Origin: JAJDTT01 sp022827025
GTDB lineage: Bacteria; Acidobacteriota; UBA6911; RPQK01; JAJDTT01
DNA: 64,000 bases
Assembly (NCBI GenBank): GCA_965203535.1
Contig: OZ241897.1
Coordinates: forward strand, 1,674,001-1,738,000
Reading direction: 5' to 3'
In this document: piece by piece, positions 43,323-52,458 of the stretch
How the letters are laid out: every line of letters starts with the position of its first letter
How positions within the stretch are numbered: position 1 is the first letter of the stretch
Notes under the pieces: model-generated
The model's database searches: none
What the model was told of the DNA's origin: nothing
The model's input: only the letters and a program-made list of their open reading frames with translations
Made by a program: the position numbers and the translations under genes

Positions 43323-44996
43323 TCACACCCGCGTGGGCAGCGTCCGGTATTCGATACTCAGCTCCAAACTGTGGAGGATCATTTCGATGCGGACCTGGGG
43401 ATTGCGCTTCTTGAGGACGGCCTCCAAGCGGTTGACCCCCTGCCGGATCCAGTCTCCGCGCGTCAGGTCGTACGACATGATGTAGTTGCCCTGGTACTCG
43501 ATGGGCCCCGGCCCGACCCGGTTCATGGGGATCTCCAACCCTGGATTCTCAGGTAGCGGCTGCCCGTTCCACGTCAGCTCCAGCACGTCTTCCCAGGTCA
43601 GTCCCACCACGGTCAGGCTCAGCTTGATCTCCTGGAGCATGCCCCTGCGGCGCGCCATGTCCAGGTCGTCCGCTACCAGGACCTCCACCGTCTTGGCCTT
43701 CCCCTCGGCCAGCGCCTCGGGAAGTTGATGCACGAAGGCCTGGAAGACGTCGCTGCTGCGAGGATACTTATTCAGGCAGTCGTAACATCCGACTTCCGTG
43801 TAGAGCTTGTCCTTGTGCTCCAGCGTCTTGGGATCTCCCAGCTCCTGGAACACCACCTCGGCCTCCTTCAGGTTGTGGCCGATGTGATGATGAAAGTTGA
43901 ACATGTAGATCCCGTCGACCCCCTGCCTCCAGGCGTTGGCCGCTCCCGCCCGTAGCGTCGCCGCGGGAGGACGGCGGTGGTAGCCCGGTCCGACCTGCTC
44001 GGAAGTGCAGGCCAGGATCTTGCAGGCAGTCCCCTGCGCCAGCGCAACAAACTCGTCGTAGGGCATGCCCGTGGCCGTATCCCAATGGACCCCGGGAGAG
44101 ACGTAGTCGACCAGTCCCTCCTGGATCCAGGCCTTCAACTCCAGTCCGATCTCATGGCATTTCTGCAGCGTCGCCGGAACCCGGATCCCGAATCCCAGGG
44201 GCCGGCCCCGATCGGCCGCGATGCGGTCGAAAAGGGCCCTGGCTTCCCGTAGATACCCGGTCAGGACCGACCTCCCCTGTTCGATATCGGGGAAATAGTG
44301 GCCGGGCTCGCGCAGGAGATCCCACTCGAAGCCGTCGGCGTCATAGCGGGTGCACACGTCCTCCACCAGCTCCAGGCGGTGCGCCCGGACCTGGGGAATG
44401 GCGAAGTTGAGGCCGACGCATTTCTCGGCGTAGACGCTTTCGGGACTATGGACGCCGGAACCACAATTGTCTCCCAACTCGTATTCTCGATGGGCCACCC
44501 GGAAATGGCTGGGCCACTGGAAGCGGGGACCGTGAAGGTCGTTGAACCGCATGCCGATCCAGTATTGCAGGCCGGCCTCGTGGGCCCGTTCCAGGGAGAG
44601 CTGCCAGGGATCGATCCCCTGGTCCAGGAGTCCTCGGATGCAAGTCTGCTGCTTCCACTCGCTGACGTGAAGAAAGCTGTCCCGGTCGATCCCCCGGGCC
44701 TCGGGAACCCGGGTGGGAAACAGGGGGACCGCATCTCCGAATCCGAACATATGGCAGACGACGGCGCCGATCTGGGTTCCGACGAATCGCCCCACGGCCT
44801 CGTAGACGAAGTCTTCGGGCGTCCTGGGAGGAGCGGGAAAGAAGAGGAAGCTGCCGTCGTTGTTGTAGAACAGCGGAGGCAGCGACAGGCGCTCAGTTTC
44901 GGCCGCGGGCGTTCCGGCCGATGCGACGCCGGTCCCCGCCAGAGTCAGCGCGCCCACGTTCCGCTGAAACTCCCTCCGGCTCAGCTTCGTCGCCAT
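43323..44996 (-). CDS. Tat-exported glycosidase-like protein (GHL10/DUF187-like TIM barrel)
   Basis: 557 residues. The start at ATG 44996 is set by GGAGG six bases upstream. The N-terminus TKLSRREFQRNVG plus an Ala/Gly hydrophobic run is a twin-arginine signal. The middle resembles a TIM-barrel glycosidase-like domain: RYDADGFEWDLLREPGHYF near 230 and VDYVSPGVHWDTATG near 310, with acidic residues at the ends of strands. The C-terminal part (450-557) is beta-rich. Family assignment is by general pattern; the substrate is unknown and catalysis unproven. Confidence 0.6.
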   Translation of the reverse strand: MATKLSRREFQRNVGALTLAGTGVASAGTPAAETERLSLPPLFYNNDGSFLFFPAPPRTPEDFVYEAVGRFVGTQIGAVVCHMFGFGDAVPLFPTRVPEARGIDRDSFLHVSEWKQQTCIRGLLDQGIDPWQLSLERAHEAGLQYWIGMRFNDLHGPRFQWPSHFRVAHREYELGDNCGSGVHSPESVYAEKCVGLNFAIPQVRAHRLELVEDVCTRYDADGFEWDLLREPGHYFPDIEQGRSVLTGYLREARALFDRIAADRGRPLGFGIRVPATLQKCHEIGLELKAWIQEGLVDYVSPGVHWDTATGMPYDEFVALAQGTACKILACTSEQVGPGYHRRPPAATLRAGAANAWRQGVDGIYMFNFHHHIGHNLKEAEVVFQELGDPKTLEHKDKLYTEVGCYDCLNKYPRSSDVFQAFVHQLPEALAEGKAKTVEVLVADDLDMARRRGMLQEIKLSLTVVGLTWEDVLELTWNGQPLPENPGLEIPMNRVGPGPIEYQGNYIMSYDLTRGDWIRQGVNRLEAVLKKRNPQVRIEMILHSLELSIEYRTLPTRV

Positions 44997-45059
44997 GAGG
45001 TTCCTCCCCCGGGGCACGCCGATGCGGTTCCCCGGCGCTTGAACCCGGTCAGAACATCC

Positions 45060-46292
45060 TCAGGCCGGAATCCGCACGGCCCGGCGGGTGGCCGACGACT
45101 CCTTGGCCGCCTCGATGATCTCCAGCATGTGGACATTGTCCCGAATCGGCGAGGGGGCCGGGGCCCCGGACCGGGACGCCTCAAAAAAGTCGCGGAACAG
45201 CTCTTCGGCCATGATGCCGCCGTAACCCGGCGTCTGGGGAATATCGTAGGTCTTGCGGTGGCGGCGGCCGGCGATCCAATGCCGAGCCTCGCTGTAGAGG
45301 GTGTAGGTTGAGCCCGCAACGGCGGCATTGGTCGTCCCATGCTCCACCGGCTCCACCAGCGGCAGGATGGAATACCCTTCCGTTCCCCGCATGCCGATAT
45401 AGAAGTCGTAGACGGCCCGGCTCCCCTTCAAGTGATATCCGGCCTGGAACGTCCCCATCTTGCCGCTCTCGAAGCTCAGCAACAGCAACCCCGTGTCTTC
45501 AACGGCAATCTTCTCCGGATTCAGGTTCCCCACCAGGGCCATGACCTCCACCACCCGCTCCTGCATCAGGTACAACACCAGGTCCAGGCAATGACACCCC
45601 AACCAGGACATGATTCCGCTGCCCGCGGTCTTGGGATCGAAGATGTAGGCGGAGGTGTCGCGGTATTCCACCAGCCCGTTCAAGATCTTGGCCTCGATGG
45701 TCATGACGCGGCCCAGCGCTCCATCGTCCAGGGCCCGCTTGAAGTCCATGACCATGGGGTTGTAGCGCCACTGCAGCATGGCGCCGGCCGTCACGCCCTT
45801 CTTCTCCGCCACTTCCGCAACCCGGCGGAGGTGGGAGGAGTGGGTCGTCGCCGGTTTGTCGTACAGGACCGGCAAGCCGGCGGAGACGACCTGCTCCAGA
45901 ATGTCCGGCGCCTGGTCGGGACGCGCACAGACCGTCACCGCGTCCAGGTCGTCTCTCGCCAAAAACTGGCCCAGATCGGTGGATTTCGTTGCGACCTTCG
46001 ACGACTCGGCGGCGAGTTTTTTCACGTCGGCCAACTCGGTGGCGGCGCAGACGTGGATCTTGCCCACCTCCGAAAGCTGGTCCAGGACGCGCACATGTCC
46101 CCCGGCGTGCCCGTGTCCGGAGATGGCTCCCACCACCATCGATCCGTCCCGGATGGAACTTGATTTGTGCCTCGTTGGAAGGATGCCGCTGCTTGATCCC
46201 AACGGCTCGCCGCCTCCAAGAACTTCCCGCCCCAAGTGTCCCATCGCCGCCACCGAAGGCAGCGTATAGCCGAGAAAGCTGCGCCTCTGCAT
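45060..46292 (-). CDS. Gfo/Idh/MocA-family oxidoreductase, exported type
   Basis: 410 residues from ATG 46292 (GGAGG eight bases upstream). The start MQRRSFLGYTLPSVAAMG looks like a Tat signal, as in many acidobacterial and planctomycete members. A Rossmann domain follows (VVGAISGHGHAGGHVRVL near 55, in place of the usual GxGxxG); the Lys of LYDKPATTHSS near 150 corresponds to the conserved EKP motif, with Asp for Glu. The C-terminal half is the GFO alpha/beta domain (LGCHCLDLVLYLMQ near 235). It acts on a sugar or cyclitol hydroxyl with bound NAD(P). It lies 63 bp upstream of the GHL10-like gene on the same strand, probably one operon. Confidence 0.83.
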   Translation of the reverse strand: MQRRSFLGYTLPSVAAMGHLGREVLGGGEPLGSSSGILPTRHKSSSIRDGSMVVGAISGHGHAGGHVRVLDQLSEVGKIHVCAATELADVKKLAAESSKVATKSTDLGQFLARDDLDAVTVCARPDQAPDILEQVVSAGLPVLYDKPATTHSSHLRRVAEVAEKKGVTAGAMLQWRYNPMVMDFKRALDDGALGRVMTIEAKILNGLVEYRDTSAYIFDPKTAGSGIMSWLGCHCLDLVLYLMQERVVEVMALVGNLNPEKIAVEDTGLLLLSFESGKMGTFQAGYHLKGSRAVYDFYIGMRGTEGYSILPLVEPVEHGTTNAAVAGSTYTLYSEARHWIAGRRHRKTYDIPQTPGYGGIMAEELFRDFFEASRSGAPAPSPIRDNVHMLEIIEAAKESSATRRAVRIPA

Positions 46293-46733
46293 TCCTGATT
46301 CCTCCAGATTCCAGATTCGATCCAAAACCGTTGCCGTAGCCGATTCAAATTTGTCCAAACCGCTGACGGCACAGCGATTGTAGTGGCCGTGCTCCCTGAG
46401 GCGCCACCCTCTTCGGCGAGACTATTCCAGGAAGAGAATCACATTTGTCGAAGAGGAGATCCTTTCGTGGGACCGTCAAATCAACGTCGACATCTTCGCG
46501 GAAGTGGTCCCCAGGCAGTGACGAATCTCGGCGCCGCAGCCGAACTCAACCCCGTCGGCACGCTCATGACGACTCGTGCCGCAGCGGCAAGTTAATCGAT
46601 CAGACGGTCTGTCAATATCGATTGGACGCTGATACGATTGACAATTGGCCGAGGTTTGGGAAGCAGTGGTACTAGTTCAACTCGAGTTGCGCCGACGTGA
46701 TCCTCGCGGGCGGCCCCCGCCGCCGACACCAAT
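46293..46733. other. Intergenic region, possible gene remnant
   Basis: No convincing gene. Frame 3-type reading from about 46423 to a TGA at 46519-46521 gives VEEEILSWDRQINVDIFAEV near its end, protein-like in composition, but it has no start. It may be the tail of a lost gene. A TTGACA-like sequence near 46638 has no clear -10 partner. The gap separates divergent genes. Confidence 0.35.
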
Positions 46734-47978
46734 ATGAGACCAGCCACCATCCTATTTCCACGCTACACAGCTCGTCTCGTCGAAGAGGCATTGGCCGACA
46801 CGCCCGTTGTCTTCATCATGGGCGCCCGGCAGGTTGGGAAAACGACCCTGGTCAAGGATCTCATCGACGACACCTGGCAGTACATCACCTTCGACGATGG
46901 AGCCCAGGCAGAGGTGGCCCGGGCAGACCCGGTGGGCTTCATTCGCAATCTCCGATCTCCGAGGATCGCCCTCGACGAGGTACAGCGGGTTCCGGATACC
47001 CTCGTGGCGATCAAACAGGCGGTTGACGAGAACCGAATCCCGGGCCGCTTTCTGCTGACCGGTTCCTCGAACGCCCTGTTGCTCCCCAAAGTCTCCGATG
47101 CGCTCGTGGGCAGGATGGAGGCCGTGCGCCTGGCGACACTGTCCGAGTGCGAGTTGGTAGGCCGCGAGCCCACCTTCCTCGCAACGCTCCTCCAGCGAGA
47201 AGCCCCGATGGCCGAAGAGGTGCGGGTGCGGGACCATCTGGTTCGGCGAATCGTGACAGGCTGTTTCCCCGAACCGCTCCTGCGGCGTAGCGAGAAGCGG
47301 TCGCGGGCTTGGTACCTGCAGTACGTCAACACCCTGATTCAGCGTGACCTCGGCGACCTGTCCCGCATCGGACATGTGGATGCGATGTCCCAACTCCTCC
47401 GGCTGACTGCGGTCCTGTCGGGGCGGCTGGTCAACCTCACCGAACTGGGCGGGAAGCTCGGACTCAACCGCATTACCGCCCGCCGGTACCTCGCGTTGCT
47501 CGAACAGCTCTTCCTCGTCGAGCGGATTGCCGCGTGGCGAGCAAGCGAGTTCAAGCGGCTGGTCAAGACTCCGAAGCTGCACGCCGTCGACACCGGCATG
47601 ATGTGCGCCCTGCGAGGCATCACCCGCCGACGACTAGTGCGCAACCACGCGGAATTCGGGTCGCTGCTGGAGTCTTTCGTCTACAACGAGTTACGGAAGC
47701 AGGCCTGTTGGGTGGATGGCCCGCTCACGTTCCATCACTATCGCGACAAGGACAAGGTCGAGGTCGACGTGGTGATCGAAGACGCGGCGGGCGACTGCTA
47801 CGGGGTCGAGGTCAAGGCGGCGGCCTCGCTACGCTCCCACGACTTCACCGGTTTGAAACGATTGCGGCGCATCGCGGGCAAGCGCTTCCGCATGGGTGTC
47901 CTGCTCTACGACGGAGACCACACCACGTCGTTCGGCGACGGACTCTTCGCTGTGCCCATCGGAGCCCTGTGGAGTTAG
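46734..47978 (+). CDS. AAA ATPase with DUF4143 C-terminal domain
   Basis: 414 residues. A P-loop AAA core at 20-150 (Walker A GARQVGKTTL near 31, Walker B IALDEVQRVP near 78, sensor LLTGSSNALL near 105), a winged-helix-like region near 225-260, and the DUF4143 domain near 200-380 with a nuclease-like EVDVVIEDAAGDCYGVEVKA signature near 330. Members are widespread, mobile accessory ATPases of unsettled role. It starts without a visible Shine-Dalgarno. A second, divergent member lies at 51152-52321. No toxin or restriction partner is adjacent. Confidence 0.87.
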   Translation: MRPATILFPRYTARLVEEALADTPVVFIMGARQVGKTTLVKDLIDDTWQYITFDDGAQAEVARADPVGFIRNLRSPRIALDEVQRVPDTLVAIKQAVDENRIPGRFLLTGSSNALLLPKVSDALVGRMEAVRLATLSECELVGREPTFLATLLQREAPMAEEVRVRDHLVRRIVTGCFPEPLLRRSEKRSRAWYLQYVNTLIQRDLGDLSRIGHVDAMSQLLRLTAVLSGRLVNLTELGGKLGLNRITARRYLALLEQLFLVERIAAWRASEFKRLVKTPKLHAVDTGMMCALRGITRRRLVRNHAEFGSLLESFVYNELRKQACWVDGPLTFHHYRDKDKVEVDVVIEDAAGDCYGVEVKAAASLRSHDFTGLKRLRRIAGKRFRMGVLLYDGDHTTSFGDGLFAVPIGALWS

Positions 47979-48076
47979 CGATTGAACAAGGCGCTCGTCC
48001 ACGAGCGAGAACGGGGCAGACCGTGTTGTCGGGACTGTCCCCTTCTTCGTTGCGTCTGCCCCCGGGTTCGGAGCAT

Positions 48077-49654
48077 TCAATCTCCGCGAATGCGAAACGC
48101 GTAGAGGCTGCCTTGCCGCAGCCAGAAACGCAATTTCACGATCCTGTCCAGCAGTCCCCTTAGATCCTGCCGGTTCTTCCAGCGAACCGGCGCCCGCAGC
48201 TCGTCGACCTGCCGCAGGACCAGGGCCTCGTCCCGGGAAAAGCCGGGAATGGGCACGTCTTCGGTATCCAGCACCTCGACTGCCAGCTCACCGCTCGGAG
48301 CCGCCAGATTGACCACCAGTTCCCTGCCCTCCACCCGAAACGGCCGGGTGACAGCCCAGCCCATTCGACGGGAAGACGTCAACGAAACGAAACGATCCAG
48401 CGGGATCGTGGCCAAGCCGATGCCAGCGGGCGCCTTGGCGTTTCCCCGTCCGCTGTGGGAAAGGGGACGGCCGACGTAGTAGAACCAGTGCCGGTCCTTC
48501 CAGGTGACGACGTTGGGGGCCGGCTGGATCCAGTTGGCGTCGAAGCTTCCCTCTGGGCCGCGGGGCAGAAACGGCTGGTTCCGGTACACCCATTCCAGAT
48601 TCCAGGGGCGATCCCCGCGAGTCGTGGCCAGAAAGAAGTCCATCTCCTCGCTGTCCCCCGGCCGTTCCAGCGACCAGAGCAGCCCGAATTGGACGCCCTC
48701 GTAGATCCATCCGTTCAAGCTGTAGATCTGGCGGGTCCACTCGTAATCCTTCCTGCCGCCCTCCCGCCCCAGGCACCACTCGCGCACGGTCGTCCAATCA
48801 CCAGGGTGACTCCGGAGTTCCGTCCATGGATTCACCATGTCGCGGGTTCCCCGAATCTCTCCGCTGCCTCCGCCCGTTCCATAGTCGGTACGGGTGTAGA
48901 GGCGATAGATCTCCGAATATGGGTCCCAGAGCACCTGGTTGATGGTGTCGGCAGCCCGGCCGGTGATGGGCCGGCCCTGGTCGTAATAGCTCCAGCGCAG
49001 GCCGTCGGGGGAATAAGCCAGGGAGGTGGCGGTGCCGTATCCCTTCGCGGCTCCGACGGCCGACTTGTACTTGTGGCGGGGGTCCTTTTCGTTGGGATCC
49101 ACAAAGGGGCAGTACGCCTGCGGACGGCCGATCTGGTAGATGTTGTTGGCCCGGGTGCCGTCGAATTCCACGAGCCCGAGCCGGGGCTTGACCCAGCGGA
49201 GCCCGTCCCGGGATTCGGCATAGCAGTAGGTCGCTGAATCCTGGCCGGAGCCCGCGGCCCGGTACCAGATGCGGAACCGGCCATCCTCCCGGAGCACGGA
49301 ACCGACGATGGGCACCCCGAAGTCTTCCCACGGAGTGTCGTCGACGATTACGGGACGGCCGCCATTCACTTTGACGGGCCGCCTGAGCCGGCGCTCCAAG
49401 AGATGCTTCCCGGCAATGACGTGGTCATCCACCAAAAGCTGCTTCCGATCCCCGAATTGAAGAACGGGTCCGTCACCCGGCTCGCCGGCACGAACTGAGG
49501 CGAAAAGCAGGATCAGGAACAGCGCGAAGAATGGCGGGCGACACCACCGGTAGAGCCTTGCCACCGCCGCCGGCCCCGCCAACCGGGAGGCGTTCTCCGG
49601 TGTACGAAGAAGGAACGGAGGAACGGCCGCGGCGGGAGGACTGGTGAGGCTCAT
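48077..49654 (-). CDS. Exported five-blade-propeller glycosidase-like protein
   Basis: 525 residues from ATG 49654 (in-frame earlier codons read into the upstream gene's end). Signal peptide FFALFLILLFASVRA. Repeats of the GH43/GH32-clan type: FRIWYRAAG, CYAESRDGLRWVKPRLGLVE, SLAYSPDGLRWSYYD and DFFLATTRGDRPWNLEWVYR. A beta-sandwich follows near 430-525 (LAVEVLDTEDVPIPGF). It shares the whole layout with the protein at 54659-56179. No exact catalytic triad can be fixed. Upstream on the same strand are the C69-like peptidase (49 bp) and a DUF4143 ATPase. Confidence 0.7.
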   Translation of the reverse strand: MSLTSPPAAAVPPFLLRTPENASRLAGPAAVARLYRWCRPPFFALFLILLFASVRAGEPGDGPVLQFGDRKQLLVDDHVIAGKHLLERRLRRPVKVNGGRPVIVDDTPWEDFGVPIVGSVLREDGRFRIWYRAAGSGQDSATYCYAESRDGLRWVKPRLGLVEFDGTRANNIYQIGRPQAYCPFVDPNEKDPRHKYKSAVGAAKGYGTATSLAYSPDGLRWSYYDQGRPITGRAADTINQVLWDPYSEIYRLYTRTDYGTGGGSGEIRGTRDMVNPWTELRSHPGDWTTVREWCLGREGGRKDYEWTRQIYSLNGWIYEGVQFGLLWSLERPGDSEEMDFFLATTRGDRPWNLEWVYRNQPFLPRGPEGSFDANWIQPAPNVVTWKDRHWFYYVGRPLSHSGRGNAKAPAGIGLATIPLDRFVSLTSSRRMGWAVTRPFRVEGRELVVNLAAPSGELAVEVLDTEDVPIPGFSRDEALVLRQVDELRAPVRWKNRQDLRGLLDRIVKLRFWLRQGSLYAFRIRGD

Positions 49655-49703
49655 GGCAGGAAGAAGCAATGTTCGCAGGTCCTCGACAAGATTGTCAGGG
49701 CCC

Positions 49704-51134
49704 TCAAGGATCCTCCGAGCGGATTCCGAACAGCACCTTGGTGCGCGCCTCCAGGCTTTGCGCCAGGGATTCGACCAGTCTGAGGCCATTCATTGCTTCC
49801 GTCCGGCTGTAGTAGGTGAGCGCGGCCCGGGCCAGCTCCGGCTTGCCCGCCTGGAACAAATCCTGCGCGATTCCCTCCACCGTCTCCTGCTCGGCAATCA
49901 ATCCCGACTCGAAGGCGGTCAGGGCCTCCACGACTTCCGGCAGAAATTTCTCCTCGTGGGATTTAGCCAGGTAGAACAGCCGCTTGCAGGCGCGGAAGGC
50001 GTACCGCGTCGATTCCAGCCCCCTGTCCTCGTCCCGGATGTGGCGGGTGGCCTCGCCCGCGGTGAGGTAACGATGCCTCTTGAACTCGGGCGGCACATCC
50101 TGGACTCCGATGCGCCAGGGCACGAACGGCGCCGCCACCGGAGGGGCCGGCGCGACCCACAAGGTTTCCAACTCCCGATGGACGCCTTGGCGCAAGTGAG
50201 CCACCTGTCCGTACCCGGCAGAATCGCGAGTGAGCTCCGGAGTGCGAACGACCTCGATCATGTCCTGCAGGCCGATCCGACCGGCCCGGGCCCGCAGCCG
50301 ATCCTCGATCATCTGGACCGCCGCCGCCTTTTCGGCCGACCAGCCATACACCCTTCCCACGTGAAAAGGCTCTCCGGACTCGGGGTCGTACCACCCCTGT
50401 TCCACCGCGAACGAAATCAGGTTCCCGGATCCCATGAAGCCGGGATGTTCTTCGTAGTTGAGGGGAACCTCATGGATATAGCCGGGACGGGACACCCGGA
50501 TGTCGTCCGGCCCCAATCGCTCGGCAACCCAGAGGCCCTGGCCGCCGGCAAAGTTGATCAGGATCCATCCCTCATCGGCGTCGGCGAACAAGTGGGAGTT
50601 GCCTCCGTAGGTGGAGAAGCCGTACTCGTCAATCAACTCGCCCACGATCTCCACCGCCTCGCGTGCGCTGCGGGCACGTTCCATCACGATCCGGGACAGG
50701 TCGCTGTAGTTCGGCCCGCGCTGCGGATTGGGCGTCATTTCCCGGATCTCGATCCGGGAGCCCGACGACACGTCCCGGGCCGCGACGCCATGCTCGTTCA
50801 ATCCGCCATTGGTCAGCGGCGCCGGGAAACCCGCAAAGTAGGAATAGTTCATGGTCAGGTAGCGGAACGTGACGGGCGCCTGTGGAATTTCCGAGAGCTC
50901 CCCGGGATAGCGGGATTCCGCGGTCGCTCCCACCGTCAAGGTGGAACCGGGAGCATGATTCCGGCGGGGAACGATCTCCAGCCAATGGCTCGAAGGCTCG
51001 TCGCCGTAGCCGGCCAGAAAGACACTCCCGTCCCGGGTCAGGTTCTTCCCCACGTAGATGGCATAGCTGGCTTCGGCGCCTGGGGCGCTGCCGAGGCTGA
51101 TCATCAAGCTGGTGAGCACGAAACGTACTTTCAT
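49704..51134 (-). CDS. C69-family (PepD-like) dipeptidase with Ser at nucleophile position
   Basis: 476 residues from ATG 51134 (GAGG eight bases upstream). The Ntn-hydrolase block follows a signal peptide: SYAIYVGKNLTRDGSVFLAG begins at residue 23. In C69 peptidases the first residue of this block is the N-terminal nucleophile Cys; here the codon is AGC, Ser23. Other blocks fit: NGGLNEHGVA near 115, YGGNSHLFADADEGWILI near 180. The protein could use Ser after signal cleavage, as other Ntn hydrolases do, or be inactive. It sits between an ATPase gene (17 bp) and the propeller gene. Confidence 0.78.
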   Translation of the reverse strand: MKVRFVLTSLMISLGSAPGAEASYAIYVGKNLTRDGSVFLAGYGDEPSSHWLEIVPRRNHAPGSTLTVGATAESRYPGELSEIPQAPVTFRYLTMNYSYFAGFPAPLTNGGLNEHGVAARDVSSGSRIEIREMTPNPQRGPNYSDLSRIVMERARSAREAVEIVGELIDEYGFSTYGGNSHLFADADEGWILINFAGGQGLWVAERLGPDDIRVSRPGYIHEVPLNYEEHPGFMGSGNLISFAVEQGWYDPESGEPFHVGRVYGWSAEKAAAVQMIEDRLRARAGRIGLQDMIEVVRTPELTRDSAGYGQVAHLRQGVHRELETLWVAPAPPVAAPFVPWRIGVQDVPPEFKRHRYLTAGEATRHIRDEDRGLESTRYAFRACKRLFYLAKSHEEKFLPEVVEALTAFESGLIAEQETVEGIAQDLFQAGKPELARAALTYYSRTEAMNGLRLVESLAQSLEARTKVLFGIRSEDP

Positions 51135-51151
51135 AGCGGGGTCCTCTATAT

Positions 51152-52321
51152 TCATGCGTTCTGAAGCAACATCGCCAGTTCGGAGACGCTGATCGCCTCA
51201 ACGCCTTCGGTGACCGGATAGCGCTCGTCGCCGGAATGCGCGACGAACGCATGGGCCGGTCTCAGGTCCGCGCGGGCGTTGTGGAAGCCGCGGTCCAGTC
51301 TCGGGGCGCGGCCCCGCTTGATCTCTATCGCCCACAGTTCGCCGTTCGGCAACTGGAGCACGAGATCGACCTCGGCGCCGGCGGAAGTGCGGTAAAAACT
51401 GGCTGTCGTCCGTTCCGGGGTGGCCGCGAGCAGGTTCTCAATCACATATCCTTCCCAACTGGCGCCGGCCACGGGATGGCCGGCCAGCGCATTGAAATCG
51501 CCAATGCCGAGCAGAGCATGCAGCAGGCCGCTGTCGCGTACGTAGATCTTCGGCGATTTCACAAGCCGTTTCCCGATATTGGCGCGAAAAGGAGCCAGGC
51601 GCCGCACCAGCAACAGATCGGTCAAGAGTCCGATATAGCGATTCACGGTTTGCACGCTGACACCCAATGACGAAGCCAGCCGGGAGGCATTCAACAGGCC
51701 TCCCTGGCTGTGGGCCAACATGACCCACAGTCGTTCCAGCGTTTCCGCGGGGAGGCGGGGCCCGAACAGGGCGACGTCGCGCTCCAGGTACGTTCGAATA
51801 AAGTCCTTGCGAAGTAGAAAGCTACGCCTTCCGTCAACGGCCAGAAAGCTGTCCGGGAAGCCGCCCCGCACCCAGAGCCGGGTGAGCGTGTCCCTGCCGC
51901 CCGCCACCTCGAGGATGTGGAACGGCTGCAGGTCAATATAGGCGATCCGGCCGGCAAGACTCTCGCTGGGCTGGCGCAACAGATCCATCGACGCGGAGCC
52001 CAGGATCAGGAATCGTCCGGTCCGTTTTCCTCGCCGCCGGCCGCTGTCGATGACCCCTCGAAGATCCTGAAACAGGCCGGGAACTCTGTGGATTTCATCG
52101 AGAATCACGAGGCGGTCTTCGTAATGGCTCAGGAACAGCGCCGGGTCGCTCAGCTTTTGCCGATCGGTTCGGTCTTCGAGGTCGAGATAAAGCGCCCCGC
52201 GCTCTTCGCCGATGTCCAGCGCGAGCGTGGTCTTGCCAGCTTGGCGCGGGCCGATAAGAGCCACCGCCGCCTGGTAACCAAGCGCCTCAAGAACGCGGGG
52301 CTTGATATGCCGCTCTATCAT
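51152..52321 (-). CDS. AAA ATPase with DUF4143 C-terminal domain
   Basis: 389 residues. Walker A GPRQAGKTTL near 24, Walker B LVILDEIHRVPG near 71, LILGSASMDLL near 103, an HTH-like stretch SRLASSLGVSVQTVNRYIGLL near 210, and DUF4143 ending with the nuclease-like AEVDLVLQLPNGELWAIEIKRG near 325. It is a diverged relative of 46734-47978. A 12-bp perfect inverted repeat overlaps its start codon and promoter, suggesting autoregulation. It is first in a run with the C69-like and propeller genes. Confidence 0.87.
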   Translation of the reverse strand: MIERHIKPRVLEALGYQAAVALIGPRQAGKTTLALDIGEERGALYLDLEDRTDRQKLSDPALFLSHYEDRLVILDEIHRVPGLFQDLRGVIDSGRRRGKRTGRFLILGSASMDLLRQPSESLAGRIAYIDLQPFHILEVAGGRDTLTRLWVRGGFPDSFLAVDGRRSFLLRKDFIRTYLERDVALFGPRLPAETLERLWVMLAHSQGGLLNASRLASSLGVSVQTVNRYIGLLTDLLLVRRLAPFRANIGKRLVKSPKIYVRDSGLLHALLGIGDFNALAGHPVAGASWEGYVIENLLAATPERTTASFYRTSAGAEVDLVLQLPNGELWAIEIKRGRAPRLDRGFHNARADLRPAHAFVAHSGDERYPVTEGVEAISVSELAMLLQNA

Positions 52322-52359
52322 CCTTGTAAATTATCCACCTAATGGAAAATTTACAAGGA
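52320..52359 (-). promoter_or_regulatory. Leaderless promoter with palindromic operator
   Basis: Minus strand: TTGTAA (52356-52351), 17-bp spacer, TAATTT (52333-52328), then 6 bases to ATG 52321. The perfect inverted repeat TCCTTGTAAATT (52321-52332) / AATTTACAAGGA (52348-52359) covers both promoter boxes, so a bound dimer would block transcription. Confidence 0.6.
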
Positions 52360-52458
52360 TAGAATCCACTGCGAGGAAAGAACCGGTCTGTGTAATCCCC
52401 AGGAACGGAGATGCCTCCGCTCTTGGGCCCTTGGGCGGGTCCGGCACGCGTTCCCGGC

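Noticed and set aside
46383..46675. Small plus-strand frames in the gap before the DUF4143 ATPase.
   Set aside because: No ribosome site, start context or recognisable domain; at most a remnant is present in another frame.
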